Assembly (NCBI GenBank): GCA_016182785.1
Contig: JACPFU010000004.1
Location: forward strand, 62,001 to 126,000
Direction: 5' to 3'
Length of the DNA: 64,000 nucleotides
DNA from: Lysobacterales bacterium
GTDB taxonomy: Bacteria > Pseudomonadota > Gammaproteobacteria > Xanthomonadales > Ahniellaceae
Made by a program: the position numbers and the translations under genes
Notes under the pieces: generated by a model
The model's database searches: none
Seen by the model: only the letters and a program-made list of their open reading frames with translations
What the model was told of the DNA's origin: nothing
Shown here: positions 45,867 through 56,130 of the stretch, piece by piece
Numbering within the stretch: the first letter of the stretch is position 1
Layout: each line of letters begins with the position of its first letter

Positions 45867-47057
45867 ATGCACACCAAGCGCCTGCAGTTCAGTCCGGGGG
45901 ATGTGGTCTTCCGCGAAGGTGATCCGCCGACGTCCGCGTACCTGGTGGAGTCGGGAAAGGTCGAGATCCTCACGCATCAGGACGGCGTGCCGTTGGTGCT
46001 GAGCATCCTCGGCGCAGGCGATCTTCTCGGCGAAATGGCGGTGATCGACGATGCCCCGCGCACCGCGACCGCGCGCGCGCTGACCGAGGTGCGGCTGATC
46101 GAGGTGGATCGCGCACAAATCAACGAGCGCATCGAGGCTTCCGACCCCATCGTGCGCGCACTGCTGAAGGGCCAGCTGAACCGCTACCGCACCGCGTTGA
46201 ACGCATTGCGCAGTGGCGAGGCGCCGGTAGTCGTCAGCTCCAGTGGTGAACACGGCCTGGATGCGGACGGCTACGACGACAGCGCGGTCGCGAAGATCCG
46301 TCTGGAGACGCAATTGCGCGATGCGCTCACCAGCCGCACGCTGGAGGTGCGCTTCCAGCCGATCTACGAGATCCGCGAGCAGCGCATCAGTGGCTACGAG
46401 GCGTTGGTGCGCTGGACGCATCCGGTGCGTGGCGCGATCTCACCGGCGGAATTCATCGCGCTCGCCGAAGAGACGTCGCTGATCCTGCCGGTGGGCGAAT
46501 ATGTCCTGGACCGCGTCGCGGAGACCCTCGCCCGGCTCGACCAGCTTGGCGTGGCGCCGCTGCCCTTCGTCGCGGTCAACATGTCCGGGCGGCAGCTCGC
46601 CGAGACCGACATGCTGGGGGCGGTGCAGCGTGCCTCGCAACGTCACGGCGTCGATCCGCGCAACATCAAGATCGAGGTCACCGAGAGCCTGATGCTCGAC
46701 TTCGAGCGCGTCGGCGAGTTGATCGCCCGCTGCGAAGCGCTCGGGATCAAGGTGGCGCTCGACGACTTCGGTACCGGCTATTCCAACCTCGGGCATCTGC
46801 ACAAGCTGCAGTTCTCGACGGTGAAGATCGACCAGGGCTTCGTCCGCCAGATGCTTGATGCGCCGCGCTGTCATGCGATCGTCAGCGCGATCGTGCAGAT
46901 GGTGCACGCGCTCGACTCCGACATCGTCGCCGAGGGCGTCGAGACCGACGCCCAGTTGCAGGCGCTCGATGCCCTCAACTGCCGCTACGCGCAGGGTTAT
47001 CTGATCGGTCGGCCACAGACCTTCGACGAAATGCGCCGCAACCACGGCCTGGACTGA
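45867..47057 (+). CDS. cNMP-binding / EAL domain c-di-GMP phosphodiesterase
   Basis: Cytoplasmic protein of 396 residues combining an N-terminal cyclic-nucleotide-binding domain (about 1-120: [39 protein letters not shown]) with a C-terminal EAL domain (about 145-390). The catalytic set is complete: E-A-L in [11 protein letters not shown], Asn in AVNMSGRQL, Glu in IEVTESLML, the Asp pair in [13 protein letters not shown], Lys in TVKIDQGFV and Glu in [10 protein letters not shown]. It should hydrolyse c-di-GMP. The RTATARA segment of the N-terminal domain lines up with the phosphate-binding cassette, so ligand control by cAMP or cGMP is possible. Confidence 0.9.
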   Translation: MHTKRLQFSPGDVVFREGDPPTSAYLVESGKVEILTHQDGVPLVLSILGAGDLLGEMAVIDDAPRTATARALTEVRLIEVDRAQINERIEASDPIVRALLKGQLNRYRTALNALRSGEAPVVVSSSGEHGLDADGYDDSAVAKIRLETQLRDALTSRTLEVRFQPIYEIREQRISGYEALVRWTHPVRGAISPAEFIALAEETSLILPVGEYVLDRVAETLARLDQLGVAPLPFVAVNMSGRQLAETDMLGAVQRASQRHGVDPRNIKIEVTESLMLDFERVGELIARCEALGIKVALDDFGTGYSNLGHLHKLQFSTVKIDQGFVRQMLDAPRCHAIVSAIVQMVHALDSDIVAEGVETDAQLQALDALNCRYAQGYLIGRPQTFDEMRRNHGLD

Positions 47058-47096
47058 GCGCAGCGCGGGCGAATTCGGGGCGCGCGGTCCGTTTGG

Positions 47097-47125
47097 TTGC
47101 CGGCCCCTGCGCCTGCCGGGACAAT
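47097..47125 (+). promoter_or_regulatory. Predicted promoter of tktA
   Basis: TTGCCG at 47097-47102 and GACAAT at 47120-47125 with a 17-base spacer, 54 bases before the transketolase start. Confidence 0.45.
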
Positions 47126-47179
47126 AGCGCTCCTCGCGCGTACCGCCGCGTGCCCGAACTTCCCCCTGCGAGACCTGCC

Positions 47180-49186
47180 ATGCCGAACCGTCGTGATCTG
47201 GCGAATGCCATCCGTGCCCTGTCGATGGATGCAGTCGAGGCGGCCAAGTCCGGCCACCCTGGCATGCCCATGGGCATGGCGGACATCGCCGAGGTGCTGT
47301 GGAACGACTTCCTGCGCCACAACCCGGCCAACCCGCGCTGGGCCAATCGCGACCGGTTCGTGCTGTCGAACGGGCACGGCTCGATGTTGCTCTATTCGCT
47401 GCTGCACCTCAGTGGCTACGACCTGCCGATCGAGCAGCTGAAGGCGTTTCGGCAACTGCATGCGAAGACGGCAGGGCATCCGGAGGCACACGAGCATCCG
47501 GCAATCGAGACCACCACGGGGCCGCTCGGCCAGGGACTTGCGAATGCGGTCGGCATGGCGCTCGCCGAGAAGCTGCTTGCCGCGCGCTTCAACCGCGAAG
47601 GATTCGACATCGTCGATCACAACACCTACGTCTTCCTCGGCGACGGCTGCCTGATGGAAGGCATCTCGCACGAGGTCTGTTCGCTCGCCGGCACCTTCCG
47701 GTTGGGCAAGCTGATCGCGCTCTACGACGACAACAGCATCTCGATCGACGGTGACGTGCGTGGCTGGTTCACCGACGACACCCGAGCGCGCTTCGAGTCC
47801 TACGGTTGGGAGGTGATCGCTGGTGTCGATGGGCACAATGCCGAGGCCATCAAGGCGGCGCTGGTCTCCGCCGCGCTCGATCCGAGCAAGCCGACACTGA
47901 TCTGCTGTCGCACCACGATCGGATTCGGCGCGCCGACCAAGGCAGGGAAGGAAAGCTCGCATGGCGCGCCGCTCGGCAAGGACGAGATCGCCGGAGCGAG
48001 ATCCGCGCTCGGTTGGCCGCATGCTCCGTTCGTGGTGCCCGACGAGGTTTACGAAGCCTGGAACGCCAGTGCCCGCGGCAGTCGCTGGGAAGCCGAGTGG
48101 CAGCAGCTGTTCGCACGCTACGAACAGGCGCACCCGCAGCTGGCTGCCGAGTTCCGCCGTCGCGTCGGCGGACAATTGCCCGCGGACTTCAGTGCCAGCG
48201 CGCTCGCCTACGCGCGCAAGTTGCAGGCGGAAGCGCCGGTGGTGGCTTCGCGCAAGGCGTCGCAAATGGCGCTGGATGCGTTCGGGCCGCTGCTGCCGGA
48301 ACTGATCGGCGGCAGTGCGGATCTGGCGCATTCCAATCTGACGCTGTGGAAGGGATCGAAGAACGTCAACAGCGAGCCTTCAAACGGCAACTACATCCAC
48401 TTCGGCGTGCGCGAGTTCGGCATGAGCGCGATCGCCAACGGGCTCGCGCTGCACGGCGGCTTCATTCCCTACGACGCGACATTCCTGGTGTTCAGCGACT
48501 ACGCACGCAACGCCGTGCGCATGAGCGCTCTGATCCCGGCTCAGGCGATCCATGTCTACACGCATGACTCGATCGGGCTCGGAGAGGACGGACCGACCCA
48601 CCAACCGATCGAGCATCTGGCGTCGCTGCGCTACATCCCGAACAACCCGGTGTGGCGTCCCTGCGACACGGTCGAGACCGCAATCGCGTGGAAGCATGCG
48701 ATCGAACGCAAGGCCGGCCCGAGCTGTCTCGTGTTCAGCCGCCAGAACTTGCCGCACCAGTTGCGCAGCGACCAGCAACTGCTCGACATCGAACGCGGCG
48801 GTTACGTGCTGCTCGACCCGCTCAATGCCAAGGTCGAACTGATCCTGATCGCCACCGGTTCCGAAGTCGGCCTGGCGATGGACGCCGCGCGCGTGCTCGA
48901 CGGCGAGGGTGTCGGCGTGCGCGTGGTATCGATGCCGTGCACGCAGATCTTCGACGCCCAGCCGATCGAATGGCGCGAAGGCGTGCTGCCCTCCTGGTGC
49001 CGTGCGCGCATCGCCATCGAAGCCGGCGTCAGCGACTTCTGGCGCAAGTACGTCGGCCTCGACGGTCACGTCATCGGCATCGACCGCTTCGGCGCCTCGG
49101 CCCCGGCCGAGAAGCTGTACCCGTACTTCGGCTTCACCGTCGACAAGGTCGTCGAAGCGGCACGCAAGCAGCTCGGTCGCAAGTAA
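47180..49186 (+). CDS. tktA: Transketolase
   Basis: Thiamine-diphosphate enzyme of 668 residues of the non-oxidative pentose phosphate pathway. It has [20 protein letters not shown] and [20 protein letters not shown] at the N-terminus and the ThDP/metal motif [20 protein letters not shown] ... YDDN. The Pyr domain carries [34 protein letters not shown] and SRQNLP, and a C-terminal domain closes the protein. The start is the ATG at 47180; upstream in-frame codons overlap the promoter. Confidence 0.97.
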   Translation: MPNRRDLANAIRALSMDAVEAAKSGHPGMPMGMADIAEVLWNDFLRHNPANPRWANRDRFVLSNGHGSMLLYSLLHLSGYDLPIEQLKAFRQLHAKTAGHPEAHEHPAIETTTGPLGQGLANAVGMALAEKLLAARFNREGFDIVDHNTYVFLGDGCLMEGISHEVCSLAGTFRLGKLIALYDDNSISIDGDVRGWFTDDTRARFESYGWEVIAGVDGHNAEAIKAALVSAALDPSKPTLICCRTTIGFGAPTKAGKESSHGAPLGKDEIAGARSALGWPHAPFVVPDEVYEAWNASARGSRWEAEWQQLFARYEQAHPQLAAEFRRRVGGQLPADFSASALAYARKLQAEAPVVASRKASQMALDAFGPLLPELIGGSADLAHSNLTLWKGSKNVNSEPSNGNYIHFGVREFGMSAIANGLALHGGFIPYDATFLVFSDYARNAVRMSALIPAQAIHVYTHDSIGLGEDGPTHQPIEHLASLRYIPNNPVWRPCDTVETAIAWKHAIERKAGPSCLVFSRQNLPHQLRSDQQLLDIERGGYVLLDPLNAKVELILIATGSEVGLAMDAARVLDGEGVGVRVVSMPCTQIFDAQPIEWREGVLPSWCRARIAIEAGVSDFWRKYVGLDGHVIGIDRFGASAPAEKLYPYFGFTVDKVVEAARKQLGRK

Positions 49187-49213
49187 TCGCGGCGCTCCGC
49201 CGCAGGAAAACGG

Positions 49214-49231
49214 CGGCGCCTGCGGGCGCCG
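49214..49231. terminator. Possible bidirectional terminator hairpin between tktA and gcvP
   Basis: Stem CGGCGCC / GGCGCCG with TGCG loop in the 69-base gap between convergent genes. No T-run is present, so support is positional. Confidence 0.35.
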
Positions 49232-49255
49232 TCGTGGCTTCGGCGCTGGGCTCGA

Positions 49256-52135
49256 TCACGCCGCTTCGTCGCGATACTCGTCCGGGGTCGGGCAGATGCA
49301 GACGAGGTTGCGGTCGCCGTAGGCGTTGTCGACGCGGTTGACCGGGGCCCAGTACTTGTCCTGGCGCGACATCTGGCCGGGGAACACGGCTTCATCGCGC
49401 GAGTAGGCGCGGGTCCATTCGGCGTCGATGAGATCGTGCACGGTGTGCGGGGCATGGCGCAGCGGGCTCTGCTCGATCGCGAAGCGGCCGCGCTCGATGT
49501 CGGCGATCTCGTTGCGGATCGCGATCATGGCGTCGCAGAAGCGGTCGATCTCGTACTTCGATTCCGATTCGGTCGGTTCGATCATCAACGTGCCAGGCAC
49601 CGGGAAGCTCATGGTCGGGGCGTGGAAGCCGTAGTCGATCAGGCGCTTGGCGATGTCGTCCACGGTCACGCCGCTCACGTTCTTGAGGCCGCGCGGATCG
49701 ACGATGCACTCGTGCGCAACGCGGCCGTTGTGGTTCTTGTACAGCACCGGGAAATGCGCATCGAGGCGTGCGGCGATGTAGTTCGCGTTCAAGATCGCGA
49801 TCTCGGTCGCGAGCTTGAGGCCGCCACTGCCGAGCATCAGGATGTAGGCATAGCTGATCGGCAGGATCGAAGCGGAACCGAGCGGGGCCGCCGACACCGG
49901 CCCGACCGCCGCGTTGCCGCCGTCGAGCCCGGGGTGTCCGGGCAGGAACGGCGCGAGGTGTGCCTTGACCCCGATCGGGCCCATGCCCGGGCCGCCGCCG
50001 CCGTGCGGAATGGCGAAGGTCTTGTGCAGGTTCAGGTGCGACACGTCCGCGCCGAACTGACCCGGGCGGCTCAGCCCGACCTGGGCGTTCATGTTCGCGC
50101 CGTCCATGTACACCTGGCCGCCGTGGGCATGGATCAGGTCGCAGATATCGCGGATCGATTCCTCGAACACGCCGTGCGTGGACGGGTAGGTGACCATCAG
50201 CGCGGCCAGGTTCTTGCCGTGCTTCTCGGCCTTGGCGCGCAGGTCGGCGACATCGACATTGCCTTCCGCATCGCAATCGACCACCACGACCTCCATGCCG
50301 ACCATCTGCGCCGAGGCCGGGTTGGTGCCATGCGCGCTCGACGGAATCAGGCACACCTTGCGGTGGCTTTCGCCGCGCGCGTGGTGATAGGCGCGGATCG
50401 CGAGCAGGCCGGCGTATTCGCCCTGTGCGCCGGAGTTCGGCTGCAGCGACACCGCGTCGTAGCCGGTGATCTCGATCAGCCAGCGCTTGAGGTCCTCGCA
50501 CAGCTCGCGATAGCCGTGCGCCTGCTCGGTCGGTGCGAACGGATGCAGGTTCGCGAATTCGGGCCAGGTGATCGGCACCATCTCGGCGGTGGCGTTCAGC
50601 TTCATCGTGCAGGAGCCGAGCGGAATCATCGCGCGGTCGAGCGCGAGGTCACGGTCGGCGAGCTTGCGCATGTAGCGCAGCAGTTCGGTCTCGGTGCGGT
50701 AGCGGCTGAAGATCGGGTGCTTGAGGCAGCTGCCCTTGCGTGCGAGCTCGGCCGGGATCGCGTCCTTCGCATCGGCAGCAACCTCGGAGAAGCGCAGCTT
50801 GCCGCCGAATGCCGCCCATACCTGCTCGACCACGGCGTCGGTCGTGGTCTCATCGAACGCGATGCCAAGGCGGCCGTCGCCGAACTGGCGGAAGTTGATC
50901 TTCGCCGCGAGTGCGTGTTCGATGATCGCGGCGCGGTTGCTGCCGGCATCGACCGTGATCGCATCGAAGAACGCCGTCTGGTCGACCTTGAAGCCGAGCT
51001 TGCGCAGGCCGGCGGCGAGCACCGCGGTGCGGCGATGCACGTCCGCTGCGATCGCCTTCAGTCCTTCCGGGCCGTGGTAGAGCGCATACATCGAGGCGAT
51101 CACCGCCAGCAGCACCTGGGCGGTGCAGATGTTCGAGGTCGCCTTCTCGCGGCGGATGTGCTGTTCGCGCGTCTGCAGGCTGAGGCGCGCGGCGGGCTGG
51201 CCGCGCGCGTCGATCGACAGGCCGATGATGCGTCCCGGCATCGAGCGCTTGATCGCGTCGCGCACCGCCATGTACGCCGCATGCGGACCGCCATACCCCA
51301 TCGGCACGCCGAAGCGCTGGGTCGAGCCGATCGCGATGTCGGCGCCGAGTTCTCCCGGCGGCGTCAGCAGGGTCAGCGCCAACGGATCGGCGGCGAGCAC
51401 GCTGATCGCGCCGGCGGCCTTCAGCTTCGCGATGGGCGCGCGGAAATCACGTACCTCGCCACGTGTTCCCGGGTACTGCAGCAGCGCACCGAAGACCGCG
51501 GCGGGAACGAGGTCGGTATCGGGGTTGCCGACCACCAGACTCCAGCCCAGCGGTTCGGCGCGCGTGCGCAGCAGCGCGATGGTCTGCGGATGGCACTCGG
51601 CATCGACGAAGAAGGCCTTGGCCTTCGACTTGCTCGAGCGCTCGGCCACTGCCATCGCTTCGGCGGCGGCGGTGCCTTCGTCGAGCAGCGATGCGTTGGC
51701 GACGTCGAGCGCGGTGAGCTCGGCGATCATGGTCTGGAAGTTCAGCAGTGCCTCAAGGCGTCCCTGCGAGATCTCGGGCTGGTACGGCGTGTAGGCCGTG
51801 TACCAGGCCGGGTTCTCCAGGATGTTGCGCTGGATGACGCCCGGCACGATGGTGCCGTGATAGCCCTGGCCGATCAGCGACGTGAACACCTGGTTGCGTC
51901 CGGCGAGTTCGCGCAGGCGGGCGAGTGCTTCGACTTCGCCGAGGCCTGCGCCCATCGTGGTCAGCGCGCCCTGCATGCGGATGCTCGCTGGCACGGTCTG
52001 GGCAATCAGTTCGTCCAGGCTGCCGACGCCGATGGTGTCGAGCATTTCGCGCTGCTCTTGCGGCGCGGGGCCGATGTGACGGTCGGCGAAGTCGCGGGCG
52101 ACGTGGGGCTGGCGCAGGGAAACCGGTGCGGACAT
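49256..52135 (-). CDS. gcvP: Glycine dehydrogenase (decarboxylating), single-chain P protein
   Basis: P protein of the glycine cleavage system, 959 residues, the one-chain homodimeric form. The PLP lysine is Lys705 in [19 protein letters not shown]; other landmarks are [87 protein letters not shown] and [16 protein letters not shown]. It decarboxylates glycine and passes the aminomethyl group to the H protein; gcvT and gcvH are not in this window. The start at 52135 follows a long leader with a tandem glycine riboswitch, which is the likely control. Confidence 0.97.
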   Translation of the reverse strand: MSAPVSLRQPHVARDFADRHIGPAPQEQREMLDTIGVGSLDELIAQTVPASIRMQGALTTMGAGLGEVEALARLRELAGRNQVFTSLIGQGYHGTIVPGVIQRNILENPAWYTAYTPYQPEISQGRLEALLNFQTMIAELTALDVANASLLDEGTAAAEAMAVAERSSKSKAKAFFVDAECHPQTIALLRTRAEPLGWSLVVGNPDTDLVPAAVFGALLQYPGTRGEVRDFRAPIAKLKAAGAISVLAADPLALTLLTPPGELGADIAIGSTQRFGVPMGYGGPHAAYMAVRDAIKRSMPGRIIGLSIDARGQPAARLSLQTREQHIRREKATSNICTAQVLLAVIASMYALYHGPEGLKAIAADVHRRTAVLAAGLRKLGFKVDQTAFFDAITVDAGSNRAAIIEHALAAKINFRQFGDGRLGIAFDETTTDAVVEQVWAAFGGKLRFSEVAADAKDAIPAELARKGSCLKHPIFSRYRTETELLRYMRKLADRDLALDRAMIPLGSCTMKLNATAEMVPITWPEFANLHPFAPTEQAHGYRELCEDLKRWLIEITGYDAVSLQPNSGAQGEYAGLLAIRAYHHARGESHRKVCLIPSSAHGTNPASAQMVGMEVVVVDCDAEGNVDVADLRAKAEKHGKNLAALMVTYPSTHGVFEESIRDICDLIHAHGGQVYMDGANMNAQVGLSRPGQFGADVSHLNLHKTFAIPHGGGGPGMGPIGVKAHLAPFLPGHPGLDGGNAAVGPVSAAPLGSASILPISYAYILMLGSGGLKLATEIAILNANYIAARLDAHFPVLYKNHNGRVAHECIVDPRGLKNVSGVTVDDIAKRLIDYGFHAPTMSFPVPGTLMIEPTESESKYEIDRFCDAMIAIRNEIADIERGRFAIEQSPLRHAPHTVHDLIDAEWTRAYSRDEAVFPGQMSRQDKYWAPVNRVDNAYGDRNLVCICPTPDEYRDEAA

Positions 52136-52195
52136 GGCGGGCTCTCGAATGGGGGCAAGGCAGGCGTGCGGACGCCTGGCGGTGAGCCCCATCTG

Positions 52196-52361
52196 TATCC
52201 GTGCCTGAGAGCGTTATCCCTTCGGCGGACGCGGTACCACACGGGCGCGCGTCTCTTTCCAGATGTTGTGTTGCTGCCTGCGGTCCTTCTGCCTGAGAGT
52301 TTCCGGGGCGGTTGCTCCTTCGGCGTCGACAGCGGGCCCAGAACCCGTGTCGATCTCTCCC
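52196..52361 (-). promoter_or_regulatory. Tandem glycine riboswitch upstream of gcvP
   Basis: Read leftward, the first aptamer runs from GGGAGAGAT near 52361 through GCCGAAGGAGCAACCGCCCC to AACTCTCAGGCA. A short linker leads to the second aptamer, from GGAAAGAGACG through GCCGAAGGGATAACGCTCTC to AGGCAC near 52199. The GCCGAAGGAGCAA and CTCTCAGGCA blocks are the conserved core of glycine aptamers, and both copies are present. Binding of glycine is expected to switch on gcvP. A hairpin, CAGGCGT / ACGCCTG at 52161-52178, follows before the start codon and may be part of the expression platform. The 318-base gap from 52136 to 52453 holds nothing else I recognise. Confidence 0.95.
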
Positions 52362-52453
52362 GCAAGCGGCGCGGAGGTTACCACGACGCCACGCGTCCCT
52401 CCCTGGCACGGGAGTGATGGCGCGACCACGCTCCGCACCGCCCGGGCGGCCGC

Positions 52454-53215
52454 TCAGCAGCGGCCGCTGTAGAAGCGGTGGAACTCCTCGAATACGCCAG
52501 CGTCGAGCGCGCGCAGCGATTCCGGGTCGGAAAAATAGGCCTCGGTTGCGACTGCAAAGAATTCTTCCGGGGATTCCGCGGCGTAGGGATCGATCGCGGT
52601 TTCCGGGTCGTCGTCGGCCTCATTGGCTTCCTCGACCTCGGCGCGCAGGCGGTCGAAGGCTTCCTGCATCACCGTGATCCAGCGTCGACGCGCGGCCAGA
52701 TCGCGGATCACCGGCACGCCATCGCAAGCGCCATCGCGCGCATCGATCTTGTGCGCGATCTCGTGCAGCACCACGTTCACGCCGGAAAACGGCTCGGCCA
52801 GGTCGGCCTCGATGTCGGCGACCGAGAGCAGGACCGGCCCCGACTGCTCGTCGGCTTCGCCGATCAGGTCCTCGTCGAACTCGTGCGCGACGCCGTCGTC
52901 GTCGTGCTCGTGGCGACGCGCACGGAAGGCGCCCGGATACAGGATCAGGTCGCGCCAGCCGGAGAGGGCGTCGGCGTCGAGGTGCACCGCCGGCAGGCAG
53001 CAGAGCGCGGCGACGATCAGCTGCAGCCGGCGTTCGGCAACGAACCCGTGCGTGCCGTGGAATCGCTTCTGCGCCAGGAATGCGGCCACACTGGCGCGCA
53101 GGCGTTGCCGCGCACCGACATCGAGCGCATCCAGCAGGCGAACCTCGCGTTCGATCGTCGCCCAGTCCTCGTCAGCCAGCGCAACCGGCGCCTCGCGGCG
53201 CAGCCACCCGAACAT
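52454..53215 (-). CDS. mtfA: MtfA-family zinc peptidase (M90)
   Basis: Cytoplasmic zinc aminopeptidase-like protein of 253 residues. In E. coli MtfA binds and inactivates the glucose repressor Mlc. The zinc site HEIAHKID (His151, Glu152, His155) and the downstream Glu in SPEEFFAVATEAYF are present, with the N-terminal FGWLRREAP and the LILYPGAF ... SGVNVVLHE signatures. It has an acidic insertion (EEANEADDDPETAIDP). Whether an Mlc homologue exists here cannot be told from this window. Confidence 0.92.
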   Translation of the reverse strand: MFGWLRREAPVALADEDWATIEREVRLLDALDVGARQRLRASVAAFLAQKRFHGTHGFVAERRLQLIVAALCCLPAVHLDADALSGWRDLILYPGAFRARRHEHDDDGVAHEFDEDLIGEADEQSGPVLLSVADIEADLAEPFSGVNVVLHEIAHKIDARDGACDGVPVIRDLAARRRWITVMQEAFDRLRAEVEEANEADDDPETAIDPYAAESPEEFFAVATEAYFSDPESLRALDAGVFEEFHRFYSGRC

Positions 53216-53218
53216 CGC

Positions 53219-53482
53219 TCAGCTGACGGACTTCAGCGTGCCCGGCAGCAGAACCTTCCAGCGCTGGCGACTGGCCTTGTTGCTGGGCTTTGCGGCGGGA
53301 GTTTCCACCGCAGGGCTGGTGACCGGAGTCGCCGGCGCCGCCTGGCCACCACTGGCCTCTTCGGTGGTCGGACAAGGAAGCTCCGGCGTCGGGCCATTGG
53401 CCACCGACGCACGCGCACACACCTCCGTGCACAGCGACAACGCGACCATAGCCATCACGAACGGCAGTGCGGGGCGGTACAT
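53219..53482 (-). CDS. Small secreted Pro/Ala-rich protein
   Basis: Protein of 87 residues with a signal peptide (MYRPALPFVMAMVALSLC, probable cut after ARA), then a low-complexity Pro/Ala/Thr region (TEEASGGQAAPATPVTSPAV) and a basic C-terminal end (NKASRQRWKVLLPGTLKSVS). No domain was recognised. The start ATG at 53480-53482 follows GAGGAGATC, a very good ribosome site, which argues that it is real. It lies three bases upstream of mtfA on the same strand, so the two are probably co-transcribed. Confidence 0.65.
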   Translation of the reverse strand: MYRPALPFVMAMVALSLCTEVCARASVANGPTPELPCPTTEEASGGQAAPATPVTSPAVETPAAKPSNKASRQRWKVLLPGTLKSVS

Positions 53483-53677
53483 CGGGATCTCCTCGTCACG
53501 AACGGCCAGGTCGCCGATCGCGTGCGGGCGATCGTGACCATGGGCAGGGCAAAGCACAAGTGCATGGGATTCGCCGCGGGGGCAAAAGGTTGCAGGATTT
53601 CGATGCTGCGTCGCAGCAAGCAGGAATCGGTGGGGCTGCCTACACTCGGCCTTCGAGTCGAACAGGGAGAGCAGCGC

Positions 53678-55498
53678 GTGGCTGCACAGATCAGCGTGCA
53701 ACGGCTGTCGGGCTACGGGCTGCGCCGGGCACTGATGGCCGGCATCCAGCGCGTCATCGCCCGCCGCGACGAGATCAACCGCATCAACGTGTTCCCGGTG
53801 CCCGACGGCGATACCGGGACCAACCTGGCGTTTACGCTCAGCGCGGTGCTGCAGGGCGTGCGCGCGCCGAAGCTGGCCAGCGCGGGCGAAGTGCTGCGGC
53901 GCGCCGCGTCCGAGGCGATCGATGGCGCACGCGGCAATTCCGGCGCGATCCTGGCGCAATTCTTCCAGGGCGTGTCCGAGGCGATGGGTCCGAGCAAGCG
54001 GCTGACGCCCGAGGCGCTGGCCCGTGCGGTCGCACGCGGCGCCGCGCTGGCGCGCGAGGCCATGGCCGAGCCGCGCGAAGGCACGATCCTCAGCGTGATC
54101 CAGGCCTTCGCCGGCTCGCTGCGCGAGCAGGCCGAGCACGGGCGCGACTTCCGCACCGGCTTTCGCAACGCGCTCGCGGTGGCGCGCGAGGCGCTGCGTC
54201 ACACCCCCGAGCAACTTGCGGCGTTGCGCGCGGCCGGGGTGGTCGATGCCGGGGCGATGGGCTTCGTCGACATGCTCGAAGGCATCGACGACTACATCGC
54301 CCAGGGTCGCAGCGTGCTCAGCGACGCGTTGCCCGAGGAGCTATCGGCTGCTGGCGTCGACACCGCGAGCGGCGTCGAATACACCGAGGGTCACCGTTTC
54401 TGCACCGAATGCATGGTCAGCGGCGAAGCGGTCGATCGCGGTGCGCTCAAGGCGGCGCTGCTGGCGTTGCCACTGTCGAGCCTGGTCATCGCCGGCACCC
54501 GCGAGAAGGTCCGTGTGCATGCGCACCTGGACGAGCCGGTGACCCTGTTCGAGGCGGCGTCGCGCTTCGGCGTGGTCTCGCGCGAGAAGGCCGACGACAT
54601 GCGGGCGCAGTCAAAGTCGGCGCATTCGCGGCGCGAGCAGGTGGCGATCGTGGCCGACTCCGGAGCCGACATCCCGGCCGAGGCGATGGACCGGCTCAAC
54701 ATCCACCTGGTGCCGGTGCGGTTGTCGATCGGTGGCCGAGATTTTCTCGACCGCGTGTCGATCTCGCCGCGCGAGTTCTATCACGAGCTGCGCACCAGCC
54801 CGGTGGCGCCGCGAACCTCGCAGCCGCCGCCGGGCGATTTCCGGCGATTGTTCGAGTTCCTGTTGTCGCATCACGAGCGCGTGGTCGACGTGTCGCTCGC
54901 GGCCGGGTTGTCCGGCACGTTGCAGTCGGCCGAGAGCGCGGCGGCACGCACCGATGCCGATCGCATCGCCGTGTTCGACAGCCGCAACGGTTCCGCCGGC
55001 CAGGGCCTGCTCGCGATCTGGGCGGCGGAAGCGGCGCTGGCCGGGCTGTCGGCGCCGCGCATCGTCGAGGGCCTGGTGCGGATGCGTCCGCGCAGCACGC
55101 TGTACGCGGTGGTACGCGATGTCGGCTACGGCGTGCGCGGTGGCCGCGCGCCGAGGCTCGCCGGCCCGCTGTCGCGGCTGCTGCGGTTCTCGCCGGTGGT
55201 CAGGAGCAAGCCCGACGGCCGCATCGGACTCGTCGGTGCGGTCTGGGGACGCGAGGATCTGCCGGAGAAATTTGCACGCAAGATCGCGCGGCGTCTCGAT
55301 CCGGCACGTACCTGGCGCATCATCGTTGGCCATTGCGATTGCGCCGAGGACGCCGAGCGCGCGCATGCGGCCTTGTTGCGCGCGGTGCCCAAGGTCGATC
55401 GCGCCTGGATCATGGAGGCGGGCGTGGCGATCGGCGTGCATGCCGGTCCCGGGTCGCTGGTGATCGGCGTGCAGGATTACGAGCCGCCGACGCCGTGA
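53678..55498 (+). CDS. DAK2-DegV fusion protein, predicted one-chain fatty acid kinase (FakA-FakB-like)
   Basis: Protein of 606 residues with two parts. The N-terminal DhaL/DAK2 domain (about 1-210) has the ATP-metal motif FPVPDGDTGTNLAFTL (PDGDTGTN at 42-49) and GARGNSGAILAQFFQG. A middle section has RFCTECMVSG (about 240), a FakA hallmark. The C-terminal part (about 320-604) is a DegV/FakB fatty-acid-binding domain, with IVADSGADIP, PRTSQPPPGDF, SLAAGLSGTLQSAESA (phosphate-binding Ser) and GVHAGPGSLVIGV (conserved His). In Firmicutes FakA and FakB are separate and together make acyl-phosphate from fatty acids. The start is a GTG at 53678 after GGGAGAG; an ATG at 53603 is the alternative. 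The gene overlaps plsY by four bases, supporting the fatty acid kinase reading. Confidence 0.88.
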   Translation: MAAQISVQRLSGYGLRRALMAGIQRVIARRDEINRINVFPVPDGDTGTNLAFTLSAVLQGVRAPKLASAGEVLRRAASEAIDGARGNSGAILAQFFQGVSEAMGPSKRLTPEALARAVARGAALAREAMAEPREGTILSVIQAFAGSLREQAEHGRDFRTGFRNALAVAREALRHTPEQLAALRAAGVVDAGAMGFVDMLEGIDDYIAQGRSVLSDALPEELSAAGVDTASGVEYTEGHRFCTECMVSGEAVDRGALKAALLALPLSSLVIAGTREKVRVHAHLDEPVTLFEAASRFGVVSREKADDMRAQSKSAHSRREQVAIVADSGADIPAEAMDRLNIHLVPVRLSIGGRDFLDRVSISPREFYHELRTSPVAPRTSQPPPGDFRRLFEFLLSHHERVVDVSLAAGLSGTLQSAESAAARTDADRIAVFDSRNGSAGQGLLAIWAAEAALAGLSAPRIVEGLVRMRPRSTLYAVVRDVGYGVRGGRAPRLAGPLSRLLRFSPVVRSKPDGRIGLVGAVWGREDLPEKFARKIARRLDPARTWRIIVGHCDCAEDAERAHAALLRAVPKVDRAWIMEAGVAIGVHAGPGSLVIGVQDYEPPTP

Positions 55499-56130
55499 TT
55501 GCGCTGCTCGGCAAGGTCGTGCTCGGCTACCTGCTCGGCTCGGTGTCGGGCAGTCTGGTGCTCGGGCGACTGCGCGGCGTCGATATCCGCAAGCTCGGCA
55601 GCGGCAATGCCGGCGGCACCAACGCACTGCGCACCCAGGGTTGGAAGTTCGCGCTGGGCGTCGCGCTCATCGATGTCGGCAAGGGCGCGCTTGCGAGCTG
55701 GATCGGCCTGCACGGGGGCGCCGCTCCGGAGCTCGGCCTGCGCCTCGCGCTGGCCTGCGGTTTGGCGGCGGTGCTCGGGCACGTCTGGCCGCTGTTCCAC
55801 GGGTTTCGCGGCGGCAAGGGCGTGGCCACCGTGATCGGCGTGCTGCTGGTGCTCTGGCCGGCGCTGCTGCTGCCGATGATCGGCGTGTTCGCGCTGGTGC
55901 TGACCACGACCGGTTACGTCGGGCTCGGTTCGATCCTTGCCGGGCTGACGATGTTGCCGGCCATCCTCGTGCTCGGCGGCGGCCAGGCCAGCCGCGAGTG
56001 GTGGGTCGCCGGCGTGGTCGTGGCGCTGTTTCTGCTGTTCACGCATCGGGTGAACCTGCAGCGCCTGCGCGCCGGCAGCGAGCATCGCTTCGACAAGGCG
56101 CGCGTGCTGGCGCGACTGTTCGGTCGATGA
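55495..56130 (+). CDS. plsY: Acyl-phosphate:glycerol-3-phosphate acyltransferase PlsY
   Basis: Polytopic inner-membrane enzyme of 211 residues that transfers the acyl group of acyl-phosphate to the sn-1 position of glycerol-3-phosphate. The three conserved loops are visible: GSVSGSLVLGRLRGVDIRKL with GSGNAGGTNALRTQG, GHVWPLFHGFRGGKGVATVI, and the C-terminal FTHRVNLQRLRAGSEHR. The GTG start overlaps the DAK2-DegV stop (GTGA), and its own stop overlaps birA (ATGA), so the three are translationally coupled. The tight link to a putative acyl-phosphate-producing kinase is the notable point. Confidence 0.95.
   Translation: MIALLGKVVLGYLLGSVSGSLVLGRLRGVDIRKLGSGNAGGTNALRTQGWKFALGVALIDVGKGALASWIGLHGGAAPELGLRLALACGLAAVLGHVWPLFHGFRGGKGVATVIGVLLVLWPALLLPMIGVFALVLTTTGYVGLGSILAGLTMLPAILVLGGGQASREWWVAGVVVALFLLFTHRVNLQRLRAGSEHRFDKARVLARLFGR

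Noticed and set aside
49436-52417. Open frame of 993 codons opposite gcvP
   Set aside because: It is antisense to a complete gcvP and its riboswitch and has repetitive Arg/Val/Asp-rich composition typical of GC-biased shadow frames.
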